From VXRN01 sp963664365 (lineage in GTDB: Bacteria > Chloroflexota > Dehalococcoidia > Lucifugimonadales > UBA1123), in assembly GCA_963664365.1 (NCBI GenBank), contig OY761144.1, positions 3,332,025 through 3,396,024 of the forward strand: a DNA stretch of 64,000 nucleotides, read 5' to 3'. The notes under the pieces are model-generated. The model worked only from the letters and a program-made list of their open reading frames with translations. It was not told the origin of the DNA and did not search any database. This document shows positions 33,313 through 41,807 of this stretch, piece after piece. The stretch's first letter is position 1. Every line of letters begins with the position of its first letter. A program made the position numbers and the translations under genes.

Positions 33313-34262
33313 TGTCAGACGATCGATTGCGCGTCGTATTCATGGGAACCCCGGCTTTCGCAGTGCCCGCGCTTCGGGCGCTGATCGAGAGAGGCCACGT
33401 CGTCGCGGGCGTATTCACCCAACCGGACCGCCGCGCCGGCAGAGGACGTAAGCTAAGGGCTTCACCCATAAAGATATTCGCCGAGAAGCGCGGTCTGCCC
33501 GTTTTCCAGCCGAGTTCCCTCAGGCAAGACGCCGATGCGCGGTTAGAATTGGCGGATCTAGCCCCGGACGCCATCATCGTGGCCGCCTATGGCCTCTTTT
33601 TGCCCGACGATGTGCTGCGACTCCCCAGGCTTGGATGCCTCAACATCCACCCGTCCCTGCTGCCCAGACATCGCGGCCCGTCCCCCGTCTCGACCGCGAT
33701 CTTAGAGGGAGACGAAATGAGCGGCGTAACGATCATGCTGCTCGACGAGGGAGTGGACACCGGCCCAATCCTGGCGCAGACTGAGACTAGGATTGCCGAG
33801 TGCGAGACTGCCGAAGGACTGACCGAGCGGCTGTTCAGCCTTGGGTCTGAGATGCTGGTCGCCGCTCTCGATCTGTGGGAGCGAGGGCAGATCGCGCCAA
33901 CGCCTCAGAATGACGATGAAGCGTCCTTCACCAAACGGCTCGAACGGGAGGACGGACGCATAGACTGGAGCCGGTCGGCTGAGGATATAGCTCGTATGGT
34001 GAGAGCCTTCATCCCCTGGCCCGGCGCCTTCACCGCGCGGCAAGGCAGAACCCTCAAGATCCTGAACGCGAGGCCGGTCCGAGGGGCATTGGAAGGAACA
34101 CCCGGAACGGTGGTCGAACTGGAAGATTCGACCATCGCCGTGATCGCCGGAGAAGGCGCGCTGACGGTGGAGCGTCTTCAACTCGAAGGCCGACAGGCCA
34201 TGCGCGCCGCGGACTTCGTCCGAGGATACAGAGATTTCGTTGGTTCGATCCTCGGAGGTTGA
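33312..34262 (+). CDS. fmt: methionyl-tRNA formyltransferase
   Basis: 316 residues, the usual length. The enzyme transfers a formyl group from 10-formyl-THF to Met-tRNA(i) for translation initiation. The N-terminus LRVVFMGTPAFAVPALRAL is characteristic. The catalytic region contains CLNIHPSLLPRHRGPSP (usually SLLPRxRGAAP, so Ala-Ala is replaced by Pro-Ser here), followed by GVTIMLLDEGVDTGPIL. The C-terminal OB-fold tRNA-binding domain starts near residue 205. The ATG overlaps the stop codon of the DUF192 gene. Confidence 0.95.
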   Translation: MSDDRLRVVFMGTPAFAVPALRALIERGHVVAGVFTQPDRRAGRGRKLRASPIKIFAEKRGLPVFQPSSLRQDADARLELADLAPDAIIVAAYGLFLPDDVLRLPRLGCLNIHPSLLPRHRGPSPVSTAILEGDEMSGVTIMLLDEGVDTGPILAQTETRIAECETAEGLTERLFSLGSEMLVAALDLWERGQIAPTPQNDDEASFTKRLEREDGRIDWSRSAEDIARMVRAFIPWPGAFTARQGRTLKILNARPVRGALEGTPGTVVELEDSTIAVIAGEGALTVERLQLEGRQAMRAADFVRGYRDFVGSILGG

Positions 34263-34301
34263 CCGAAGAACGCAAGCGACACTTATTGGCGCCGATGGAG
34301 G

Positions 34302-34904
34302 TTATTCTCGAATATCGACCGCGGAGAAATCGTCCAAGCCGGATCGGGAGATGCCCAGAACCCTTACCACGTCGGGATGGCCGCGATTCAGCCGTATTGC
34401 CGTGACCGGGAATGTAGGCGCGTTCGGATTCGGCACTTTGCCGGTTAGTATCACGCCGTCCTCAATCGCCTCTCTGAGCGCCTCAGACCTCGATTCGTAG
34501 GTGTCCGCCCAAATCGTACCCACCGCCGGCATGACCTTGTCGCGGAACCACTTGAGCGACACGAAGCTATAACCCGGACGGCGTTCCGCGCCGTCGAGCG
34601 CTTCGATCAGGTTGCCCAAATTCGTCGGATGAGACATGTCCTCGTGGAAATGGTCGTCATCCTCCGGGTCATGTATCTGTGGCTCAACCACTGCCGTCGT
34701 GGTTGAAGGACGGCCTACGAATCTGATCCGGATCTCTCCTATCTCGGGCCGCCAACTCTCACGCGCCGCATCGCTGCGCTTCTTGCGGTGGTTCTCTATG
34801 AGATCTACTTCGACATCATATCCGGTCACTTGGGGCAGGTACGCCTGCACCAACGCTCCAAAGACCTTTTCCAACTCCATCCGCGTATCCTGTATGGTAG
34901 TCAT
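34302..34904 (-). CDS. hypothetical protein
   Basis: 200 residues, not recognised. It is soluble, with an N-terminal helix (MTTIQDTRMELEKVFGALVQ), a beta-rich middle, a His/Asp/Glu-rich segment (HDPEDDDHFHEDMSHP) and a C-terminal NPNAPTFPVTAIRLNRGHPD. No membrane segment or signal peptide is seen. The gene is alone on its strand, convergent with fmt. It may act in nucleic-acid or phage biology, but nothing in the sequence shows this. Confidence 0.65.
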   Translation of the reverse strand: MTTIQDTRMELEKVFGALVQAYLPQVTGYDVEVDLIENHRKKRSDAARESWRPEIGEIRIRFVGRPSTTTAVVEPQIHDPEDDDHFHEDMSHPTNLGNLIEALDGAERRPGYSFVSLKWFRDKVMPAVGTIWADTYESRSEALREAIEDGVILTGKVPNPNAPTFPVTAIRLNRGHPDVVRVLGISRSGLDDFSAVDIRE

Positions 34905-34971
34905 CTATCGCGCCTCCATTTATGATATGTCTCTAACATTATAGAGGTGATTGCGCCGACGTGGGGTTCAT

Positions 34972-36108
34972 TCAAGGGCCTATCGTCACCCTTTCACTCA
35001 GGCCGTTCAGCACGGAGACGGTCTCGTCGATCAAATCGGCCATGATGTCGGCGGCGGGGCGGCTTTCGTTGATCATGCCGGCGGCCTGACCGGCCGGGTT
35101 GAAGACGAGGTCGAACCTGTTGGCGCGCTCGGCGGCGCGGTTGAACCCGGACATGAGAATGCCCTGCAGCGGCATCGGCAGAGGATCCAATCCGGCCTCT
35201 TCCCACGCTTGGACGATAGGCCCCTGGTACTGTCGCGCCGTCTTCCCTGTGAAGGTGCGCGAAATCATGAAGTCTTCGGACCGTCCCCTGATTATCGCCG
35301 CTCGCTGCATATCGTGAAGACCGCACTCCTTGGCCGCGAGGAATGCCGTGCCAAGCCATGCGCCCTCGGCCCCCAGCGCCAGCGAGGCCGCGATTCCGCG
35401 ACCATTCGCTATGCCGCCCGCCGCGACGACTGGCAAAGGCGATACGGTATCCACGATCTGCGGCACGAGCGGCAGCGTCGCGATCCGCCCCGTGTGACCT
35501 CCGGCTTCTGTTCCTTGCGCCACCACGATGTCCACGCCCGCTTGCGCCTGGCGCTGAGCGTTCCTGACGCTTCCGGCAAGGCCCATCACCTTCACGCCCT
35601 TCTCTCGCGCCTTCGGCACGACCCATGCCGGATCGCCGAGAGCGGCGGCGAAGACCGCGACGTCCTCCTCCAAGATCATGTCCACCTGGCTGCGGGCCAG
35701 CGCGATGCCGGTCTCGGCGGCAGGTGGAGGAGGCTCGACCTTATCCAGCCCAAACTCCGCGGCCAGAGTATCGACGAACTCAGCGTGCCTGGGGTACTGC
35801 CTCCGCACCGCCTCGTACTCCGACTCTCGACTTCCAGAGCCGCTTTGAGCTTCTACTTTCCCCGTCACGACGGGGAGAAGCAGGTCCACGCCGAACGGCT
35901 TGTCGGTCAACTCGCGCACCCTCCGAATTCGCTTCCGCAGGTCCTCGACCGGAGTCCCGGTCCCTCCCATAACGCCGAGGCCGCCTGCCTCCGACACTGC
36001 GGCGACAAGCTCCGGGGGCGTCCATTTGCCGCCCATGCCGGCGAGGCATATCGGGTATTCGATTTCCAGAAGGTCGCACAACGCGGTTCTCAAGACTGGA
36101 CGGGACAT
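34972..36108 (-). CDS. nitronate monooxygenase / 2-nitropropane dioxygenase-like FMN protein
   Basis: 378 residues from the ATG at 36108, which has GAGAGG 7 nt upstream. A second ATG at 36114 is too close to that site, and the open frame to 36246 lacks any. It is a TIM-barrel FMN enzyme: RTALCDLLEIEYPICLAGMG at the N-terminus, the flavin-binding AQGTEAGGHTGR, VVAAGGIANGRGIAASLALG, and GTAFLAAKECG. The family oxidises alkyl nitronates or related compounds. It is divergently transcribed from the moxR gene across a 200-bp spacer that holds a promoter for the latter. Confidence 0.87.
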   Translation of the reverse strand: MSRPVLRTALCDLLEIEYPICLAGMGGKWTPPELVAAVSEAGGLGVMGGTGTPVEDLRKRIRRVRELTDKPFGVDLLLPVVTGKVEAQSGSGSRESEYEAVRRQYPRHAEFVDTLAAEFGLDKVEPPPPAAETGIALARSQVDMILEEDVAVFAAALGDPAWVVPKAREKGVKVMGLAGSVRNAQRQAQAGVDIVVAQGTEAGGHTGRIATLPLVPQIVDTVSPLPVVAAGGIANGRGIAASLALGAEGAWLGTAFLAAKECGLHDMQRAAIIRGRSEDFMISRTFTGKTARQYQGPIVQAWEEAGLDPLPMPLQGILMSGFNRAAERANRFDLVFNPAGQAAGMINESRPAADIMADLIDETVSVLNGLSERVTIGP

Positions 36109-36232
36109 GGGCATACCTCTCTTATTGATTATCCTCAAACCAGCGGGATTGTAGGTTCGGGCCGACGAAGTGTCAATTCGAGGGCGGAGTTGTGGAACTA
36201 TCGGACGCAGTCGACCAATTCGACTCGCCCTC

Positions 36233-36262
36233 TTGGACAAGACCACCCGGCAACCCTATACT
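36233..36262 (+). promoter_or_regulatory. promoter for the moxR-DUF58 operon
   Basis: TTGGAC 36233-36238, 18-bp spacer, TATACT 36257-36262, about 50 bp before the moxR start. Confidence 0.6.
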
Positions 36263-36312
36263 GTCCCAGTCCCGGTTGGGGCTGCGGCAGACTACCTCAA
36301 GCGAGTGTAACC

Positions 36313-37275
36313 ATGTACCAGTTTACAGCAGACCCGGCGCGCATCCAACAGCTCGCCGCCGAGCTCCGAGAGAGCGTTCAGAAGGTCGTGGTCGGCAAGT
36401 CCGACGTGATAGACCTCGCCATCATCGCGCTCATCTGCAAGGGCCACGTACTCGTCGAGGATGTTCCGGGCATTGGCAAGACCACGATGTCCAAGGCTCT
36501 CGCCCAGTCGCTGGGATGCACGTTCGGCCGAATCCAGTTCACGCCCGACCTGATGCCGACGGACGTCATCGGCGTCAACTTCTACAACCAGAAGTCCGGC
36601 GACTTCCAGTTCAGGGGCGGCCCCGTATTCAGCCAAGTTCTGCTGGCGGATGAGATCAACAGGGCCACTCCCAGAACGCAGTCAGCCCTCCTTGAAGCGA
36701 TGCAGGAGCGGCAAGTCACCGTGGATGGCGTCACACGGCCCATTCGCGAGCCGTTCCTAGTGCTCGCCACGCAGAATCCGGTCGAACTGGAGGGCACCTT
36801 CCCTCTGCCCGAGGCGCAGCTCGATAGGTTCATGGTGCGGGTGAAACTGGGCTACCCTACGCCCGAGGAAGAGTCCGACATCCTGCTCAGGTTCGAGCGA
36901 GACACCGTGCTGCCGGACCTGGAGCCTGTGACCGCGGAAGAAGAACTGCGGGAGATGCAGACGGCGGTCACGGGTATCAGGGTGGACGATATCGTGCGCG
37001 ACTACATAGTCCGGATAGTGCAGACTACGCGAAAGAACGAGGGGCTTGCGCTGGGCGCGAGTCCGCGCGCGGCCCTCTCGCTGTACAAGACATCCCAGGC
37101 CCACGCCGCGCTCGACGGCAGAGACTTCGTTACGCCGGACGACGTGAAGTCCATGGCCGAAACCGTGCTGGCGCACAGGCTGATATTGACATCGAACGCC
37201 AGACTCAGGGGCCGCCTGCCAGAGCAGATCGTGGCGGAGATAGTCAACTCGGTCCCAGTCCCAATCGAGAGGTAG
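36313..37275 (+). CDS. MoxR family AAA+ ATPase
   Basis: 320 residues from the ATG at 36313; the much longer open frame to 34951 is antisense to the nitronate monooxygenase and is ignored. Walker A is EDVPGIGKTTMSKALAQ and Walker B QVLLADEINRATPRTQSALL. LATQNPVELEGTFPLPEAQ and the sensor ALGASPRAALSL are MoxR hallmarks. MoxR proteins act as chaperone-like ATPases, usually with a VWA or DUF58 partner. Here DUF58 follows after 6 nt, then a DUF4129 membrane protein, so a single complex is likely. Confidence 0.93.
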   Translation: MYQFTADPARIQQLAAELRESVQKVVVGKSDVIDLAIIALICKGHVLVEDVPGIGKTTMSKALAQSLGCTFGRIQFTPDLMPTDVIGVNFYNQKSGDFQFRGGPVFSQVLLADEINRATPRTQSALLEAMQERQVTVDGVTRPIREPFLVLATQNPVELEGTFPLPEAQLDRFMVRVKLGYPTPEEESDILLRFERDTVLPDLEPVTAEEELREMQTAVTGIRVDDIVRDYIVRIVQTTRKNEGLALGASPRAALSLYKTSQAHAALDGRDFVTPDDVKSMAETVLAHRLILTSNARLRGRLPEQIVAEIVNSVPVPIER

Positions 37276-37281
37276 CGGAGG

Positions 37282-38517
37282 TTGTTCAACCGGTTCTGGC
37301 ACGACATTTGGACCCTCATGTTCGTGCTGCTCATCATCATCGGCGTCATTGCCGGTCAGGGACTCGTCATCGGGCTGGGAGCCATGGGACTGCTGGTCGC
37401 GGGCGTGTCTTGGCTGTGGAACCGACTGGCGCTTGAAGGACTCGAGTATCAGCGGTCGATCGAGCAGACCAGGATATTCTTGGGGGAGCAGACCAAGCTG
37501 ACCATATCGGTCGCCAACCGCAAGCCCCTGCCGATAGCAAGGCTCGACGTCGAGGACGATTTCCCCGAAGAGATCGAGTTCACAGACTCTCAAGTAGATG
37601 CCAGTTCAAGTCCGATGATGTCCGCCCTGCGCCACCGCACGTCGCTCGCATGGTACGAACGGATTAAGTGGGACTACAACATCAGGTGCGGAACGCGCGG
37701 ATTCCACAGAATAGGCCCGGCCAGGATGGAGAGCGGCGACCTGTTCGGCTTCTTCTCCTGCCAGAAGTCGGAGCGCAAGAATGACTTCCTGCTGGTCTAT
37801 CCTAGGGTAGTCCCACTTCCGGAGCTTGGAATGCCCGCCGTGCGCCCGCTGGGAGAGACGCGCGGAGGAATAACCATCTTCCAGGATCCGTCTCGCCCGT
37901 CGGGGCTGAGGGAGTACCAGATTGGCGACCCTCTGAAGATAGTGGACTGGAAGTCCACCGCGCGTATGCAGCAACTTCAGGTCCGCACATTCGAGCCGAG
38001 CTCGTCTTTCACCGTGATACTGGTCGTAGTGGTGGAGACCTCCGAGCGCTCATGGGAGGGTTACTCTTCGGTCAACTTGGAGCGGGTCATAACGGCGTCC
38101 GCTTCGGTCGCGAGCTACGCTGCGTCCCAGCAGTACAGCGTCGGGCTGTTCTCGAATGGGACGCCGATACTGACAGACCGGCCTATGAAGCTGGAGCCGG
38201 CGAGCAGCCCGGAGCAGTTGACCGTGATCCTGGAGGCGCTCGCCACTGTCAGGCCGCTGCCCATAGGCCCGATGGCGCCGCAGCTTGCCCAAAACCTCAG
38301 ACAGTTCCCCATCGGCTCGACGCTGGTAGTCATCGCGGCCCTGCTGTCCGAAGACCTCGTCGCGACCATCGCCGACCTCAAACGGCAGGGTTACCAGGTC
38401 GTCCTCATATTCGTCGGTGACGCGGAGCCGCCGGAGATGCCGGCGGGCGTCGTCCTTCACGACCTCAGAAGGTTCTTCGAGAACATGGAGCTAGCCGGTG
38501 AGTTCGGCCCAAGATAG
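37282..38517 (+). CDS. DUF58 domain protein (MoxR partner)
   Basis: 411 residues, starting with TTG close after GCGGAGG. Two hydrophobic segments at about residues 11-50 anchor it in the membrane. The DUF58 core carries REYQIGDPLKIVDWKSTARM, the family signature, and a VWA-like C-terminal half (EPSSSFTVILVVVVETSERS). It is expected to work with the MoxR ATPase encoded just upstream. Its 3' end overlaps the next gene by 20 bp. Its role in bacteria is poorly known; links to envelope or stress functions are reported for some MoxR/DUF58 pairs. Confidence 0.88.
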   Translation: MFNRFWHDIWTLMFVLLIIIGVIAGQGLVIGLGAMGLLVAGVSWLWNRLALEGLEYQRSIEQTRIFLGEQTKLTISVANRKPLPIARLDVEDDFPEEIEFTDSQVDASSSPMMSALRHRTSLAWYERIKWDYNIRCGTRGFHRIGPARMESGDLFGFFSCQKSERKNDFLLVYPRVVPLPELGMPAVRPLGETRGGITIFQDPSRPSGLREYQIGDPLKIVDWKSTARMQQLQVRTFEPSSSFTVILVVVVETSERSWEGYSSVNLERVITASASVASYAASQQYSVGLFSNGTPILTDRPMKLEPASSPEQLTVILEALATVRPLPIGPMAPQLAQNLRQFPIGSTLVVIAALLSEDLVATIADLKRQGYQVVLIFVGDAEPPEMPAGVVLHDLRRFFENMELAGEFGPR

Positions 38518-39904
38518 GATTGTCCTAGCCGCGACAGTCGCCGTCGAGAGCGTATGGTTCTACGCGGCGTTCTCGATCCTCGCGCTTCTGATGTCCCTGC
38601 AGGGGAGTCCGATGTCATGGGTCGCCGCCGCCGCCATAATGGGCGTGTCCCTCACCGTGGCGCGAACGCTCTCGCTGGTAATCATGCCCGTCTGGATGCC
38701 ATACGTCGTTCAGATGGCGCTCGGCGCATTGACGATCTACCTCACCCTCGGCACACAGTTGCAGTCGGCCGGGCAGGGTTTCGATCTTGGCTGGATCGCG
38801 TCCGTGCGCGCCGATGACGCTGCCGACCACTATACTCGTTCCGTCGCGCTTGCCGGACTATTCTCAGCCCTGATCTGGTGGAGGGGCGGGAGGGTGGCCG
38901 CGACGGAGTTCCTGCTGGATCAGCTATCGTTCACCTTCAGAATGGGCCTGATCGTGCTGTCGGTCGTGGCCGTGGTTGACGTGCTCCACCCGGCCGACCT
39001 GAAGATGTTCCCCCTCATGTTCGTTTACTTCGCATCGGGGCTGATCGGCCTCGGAATTGGCCACATCTTCCCGGCGGGCGGCTGGACTGGTCTCCGGCAG
39101 AAGTGGGGCCGCGTCATCGGCGCTGTCGTGGGCGCGGTCATGTTGGTTGGGCTGCTGTTCAGCCTCCTGCAGAAGGGAGCGTTGAGCTTCATCACGACGC
39201 CGCTGGGCTTCGTGGTGAATGCGCTGGCGATAGTCGTCTTCTACGTTGTGATCATCCCCATGGTGTACATAATCGAGTTCATCGTTAGCGGGTTCTTCTG
39301 GCTCATCGGCCAACTTGTAGGCGAGCAGCAGGGGCAGGAGATCGAATTCGAGGGGCGATTCGACGACATGCTAGAGGATATCCGGGAGGAAGTGATCGAC
39401 TCAGGCCCTTCGATCTGGGCCGAGATACTGGAATGGACAGTCATAACGATCATCGTGCTCGTCGTTCTGATGGTCTTGGCGGTGGCGTTCCGGCGGACGA
39501 TGCGGTGGCGGCGGACCGATGAGGATGGCGAGAGAGAATCGCTGATCGAGGGCGCCGACCCGGCGCTGGACATGGCCCGGCTCCTCTTCGACCTGCTCCC
39601 CGAACGCTTCAGGCGCAGAAAGGCGGACGATAGTCTCCGGCTGCCGGACGATGAGCAGAACATCGTGGACGTGTTCAGAGTCTATTTCGGGATGATAGAC
39701 CACGCGGAGTCCAGGGGGCTAGTCCGCAGGGGAGAGCAGACGCCTTCGGAGTTCCAGGCGTCACTCGTAGAGATCTTCCCCGAGAGGCTGGTCAGCATGG
39801 CGACCGCCGCGTTCAATCGCGCTTGCTACGGTCGCCGGCCTGCCTCAGCCGACCAGATAGCGGAGATGCGCCGGATGTTGGAACAGACGATGGGGGCGAA
39901 GTGA
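38498..39904 (+). CDS. multi-pass membrane protein with C-terminal DUF4129, no transglutaminase core
   Basis: 468 residues from GTG, overlapping the DUF58 gene. About eight membrane segments span residues 15-270. A cytoplasmic or periplasmic acidic stretch (GQEIEFEGRFDDMLEDIREE), another membrane helix at about 305-330 and a soluble C-terminal domain follow. That domain (VFRVYFGMIDHAESRGLVRR, then TPSEFQ) matches DUF4129. In the common MoxR-DUF58-TgpA layout a transglutaminase core lies between the membrane part and DUF4129. Only about 45 residues stand there here and no Cys-His-Asp triad is seen. Confidence 0.8.
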   Translation: MSSAQDRIVLAATVAVESVWFYAAFSILALLMSLQGSPMSWVAAAAIMGVSLTVARTLSLVIMPVWMPYVVQMALGALTIYLTLGTQLQSAGQGFDLGWIASVRADDAADHYTRSVALAGLFSALIWWRGGRVAATEFLLDQLSFTFRMGLIVLSVVAVVDVLHPADLKMFPLMFVYFASGLIGLGIGHIFPAGGWTGLRQKWGRVIGAVVGAVMLVGLLFSLLQKGALSFITTPLGFVVNALAIVVFYVVIIPMVYIIEFIVSGFFWLIGQLVGEQQGQEIEFEGRFDDMLEDIREEVIDSGPSIWAEILEWTVITIIVLVVLMVLAVAFRRTMRWRRTDEDGERESLIEGADPALDMARLLFDLLPERFRRRKADDSLRLPDDEQNIVDVFRVYFGMIDHAESRGLVRRGEQTPSEFQASLVEIFPERLVSMATAAFNRACYGRRPASADQIAEMRRMLEQTMGAK

Positions 39905-40722
39905 GCGCGATCGAGTCCAATCTGGTCCTCTGGCAGATGCTGATCTTGACCGCCGTGTCTTTTGGCGTGGGGATTTTGGGCGGATTCGTCGGGCTGGCGC
40001 TTGGCACGATGCGATTGCCCGCAATGCTGCTGATGGGAATGCCCGCTGCCGCCGCGGGCGGCACCAACATACTGGTGTCCAGCCTCGCCTCGCTGAGCGG
40101 CGCGCTCAGACACCTCCGAGAGGGGCGGGTGGACCGCCGGATCGTGCTGGTCATGGGAATCCCCGCCTTCGTCGGCGCGTTTCTTGGCGGCTTCGCCAGC
40201 GACTTCGTGTCAGAGCGGCTGCTGCTGGCCGCCGCCGGCGCGTTGGTGCTGTGGCAGGGCGTCGAGTTCCTTATTCTGGTGCGCAACCGCCGCAGGACCG
40301 GCGGGCCGCACATGTTCGGCTCAGACCTGGAAGGGGCGGAGGGCGACTTCACCCCCAAGAGAATGTCTTTGGAAGCCGGAATCGGTTTCGGCGTCGGAGT
40401 CTTGGGCGGAGCTGTGGGGCTAATCTTGGGAAGCATACGACTGCCCGCGCTGGTACGCATACTGCGCGTGGAGCCGCGGACCGCCGCCGGGTCGAACCTT
40501 TTCATCGGATTTTTCATGGGGTCGCTCGGCTGGGTGGGCCACGTCACGAGAGGCCATGTTGACTACCCGCTCCTCGTGATGATGGGAGTCGCGGCGATGA
40601 TCGGCAGCTACCTCGGCGCGCGCCTGACCGGCAAGGTGCAGCTAGACACTCTGATACTGGCAATGGGCTTCGTGCTGATGGTCGTGGGCGCACTGCTGAT
40701 CTGGAGAGGAGCCGCGGGATAG
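39901..40722 (+). CDS. TauE/SafE-family membrane permease (sulfite/organosulfonate exporter-like)
   Basis: 273 residues, starting with GTG that overlaps the previous stop (GTGA). Seven to eight hydrophobic segments lie in two similar halves: FGVGILGGFVGLALGTMRLP and FGVGVLGGAVGLILGSIRLP mark the internal repeat typical of TauE/SafE. The GTNILVSSLASLSGALRHLR loop is also characteristic. Members move sulfite, sulfoacetate or related anions. Coupling to the MoxR/DUF58/DUF4129 genes suggests a shared transcript but not necessarily a shared function. Confidence 0.85.
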   Translation: MSAIESNLVLWQMLILTAVSFGVGILGGFVGLALGTMRLPAMLLMGMPAAAAGGTNILVSSLASLSGALRHLREGRVDRRIVLVMGIPAFVGAFLGGFASDFVSERLLLAAAGALVLWQGVEFLILVRNRRRTGGPHMFGSDLEGAEGDFTPKRMSLEAGIGFGVGVLGGAVGLILGSIRLPALVRILRVEPRTAAGSNLFIGFFMGSLGWVGHVTRGHVDYPLLVMMGVAAMIGSYLGARLTGKVQLDTLILAMGFVLMVVGALLIWRGAAG

Positions 40723-40728
40723 CACGTG

Positions 40729-41094
40729 TCAGATGGCCCGTCCCACTAGAATGCCCGCAAGGGCCGCAATCAAGCCGACCGCCATGCTGCCGACGATGTT
40801 CAGCGCGGCGCGCGCTATCTCGCCCGACTCGGCAAGCTGAACGGACGCGACGGTCAGCGTCGAGAAGGTGGTGTACGATCCCAGGAACCCGACGGCGATC
40901 AGCAGCCTTGTGGATGAGGGCCAGTCTTGACCGGCTGAGACAGCGACGAACACCCCAAGCAGAAAAGACCCGGTGACGTTGACGAGAAATATCCCAAGCG
41001 CTGTCGGGCCGATCGCGGCCTCGACAGCGCGATCGATGGCGTACCTGGAGACGGCGCCCGCCGCGCCGCCGACTGCCACTATGAGGAAGGGCAT
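40729..41094 (-). CDS. crcB: CrcB/Fluc fluoride ion channel
   Basis: 121 residues with four membrane helices. The hallmarks are VGGAAGAVSRY at the N-terminus, NVTGSFLLG in the second helix, and GFLGSYTTFSTLTVAS, which holds the Phe box and sodium site residues. Fluc proteins export fluoride as dual-topology dimers. It is convergent with the TauE-like gene. The 65 bp upstream show no recognisable fluoride riboswitch. A single gene suggests a homodimer. Confidence 0.92.
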   Translation of the reverse strand: MPFLIVAVGGAAGAVSRYAIDRAVEAAIGPTALGIFLVNVTGSFLLGVFVAVSAGQDWPSSTRLLIAVGFLGSYTTFSTLTVASVQLAESGEIARAALNIVGSMAVGLIAALAGILVGRAI

Positions 41095-41159
41095 GGCGGC
41101 TTAAGTATCCAGGGGTAAGAATCAGTCGGTGGTTTCACAGTTGAAGCCCTCACAAGCTC

Positions 41160-41807
41160 CTACCTACCACTAGGACTTGGTGTTACGGTTGCCAGTTGAT
41201 TGTCCATAGCAAAGACAAGTTCTTCCACGGCATGACACAGGCGGCGAAAAGAGCGAGACCTGCTTTGCGCTAATGCAAAGTCAATGTGATAAGTCATGCT
41301 CTCTTGGTCGCCCGTCTCTCGGTAGGCGCGATTTGCGGGCATGTGGTTAGTAAGCCACCCTTTCGGGTCGCGAACGTCTTCGATGTTTTTGGGAGCCGTA
41401 ACCGTCTCGGAAATCTCAAGTCGCTCCCTAATTTTCTGGCCGGTGTTCTCTGAAAGCATGCATATGAACCAAGTCTCGTACTCGTGCTTTGCACACGCGA
41501 CCGCCACGGGGACATCGAGATTCAACGGAATCACCCTATTGACGATGGATACGGCAAGTTCAGTTGGGCATTCAGTATCGGCGTCTACCAGTACCAGAAT
41601 CGCACTACACTCCTCAATTAAGGCGTATCTCAAGAACATCTCCAGCTTCTTATTCAGATTTGACTTGCTTCCCAAGGCTTTGGCTTTGGCAACGGTGATG
41701 TCATATCTGTTGAGCCGTTCTCCTAGGATCCTCCGCAGCAGTCCGGGGACGGCGGTCCTGTCTCCCGGACCTTCCACTATCGCAATAAGCTTGGGGGGCG
41801 CAGTCAT
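41160..41807 (-). CDS. DUF4276 TOPRIM-like protein coupled to an AAA ATPase
   Basis: 215 residues. The N-terminal IVEGPGDRTAVPGLLRRIL (Glu12) and LVLVDADTECP (Asp75, Asp77) give the Glu and DxD positions expected of a TOPRIM-like metal site. The later CAKHEYETWFI segment is also a DUF4276 feature. Its ATG overlaps the stop of the ATPase gene (TGATG), so the two are translated together. Such ATPase plus TOPRIM pairs resemble split OLD-type systems and the two-gene PARIS-type immunity layout; a nuclease role here is inference. The gene is less GC-rich than its neighbours, in keeping with transfer. Confidence 0.75.
   Translation of the reverse strand: MTAPPKLIAIVEGPGDRTAVPGLLRRILGERLNRYDITVAKAKALGSKSNLNKKLEMFLRYALIEECSAILVLVDADTECPTELAVSIVNRVIPLNLDVPVAVACAKHEYETWFICMLSENTGQKIRERLEISETVTAPKNIEDVRDPKGWLTNHMPANRAYRETGDQESMTYHIDFALAQSRSRSFRRLCHAVEELVFAMDNQLATVTPSPSGR

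Noticed and set aside
34951..36312. N-terminal extension of the MoxR frame reaching back to 34951
   Set aside because: It runs antisense to the nitronate monooxygenase; the ATPase starts at 36313, after a promoter at 36233-36262.
41095..41159. Possible fluoride riboswitch before crcB
   Set aside because: The short upstream region lacks the conserved riboswitch pattern; no supportable pseudoknot is seen.
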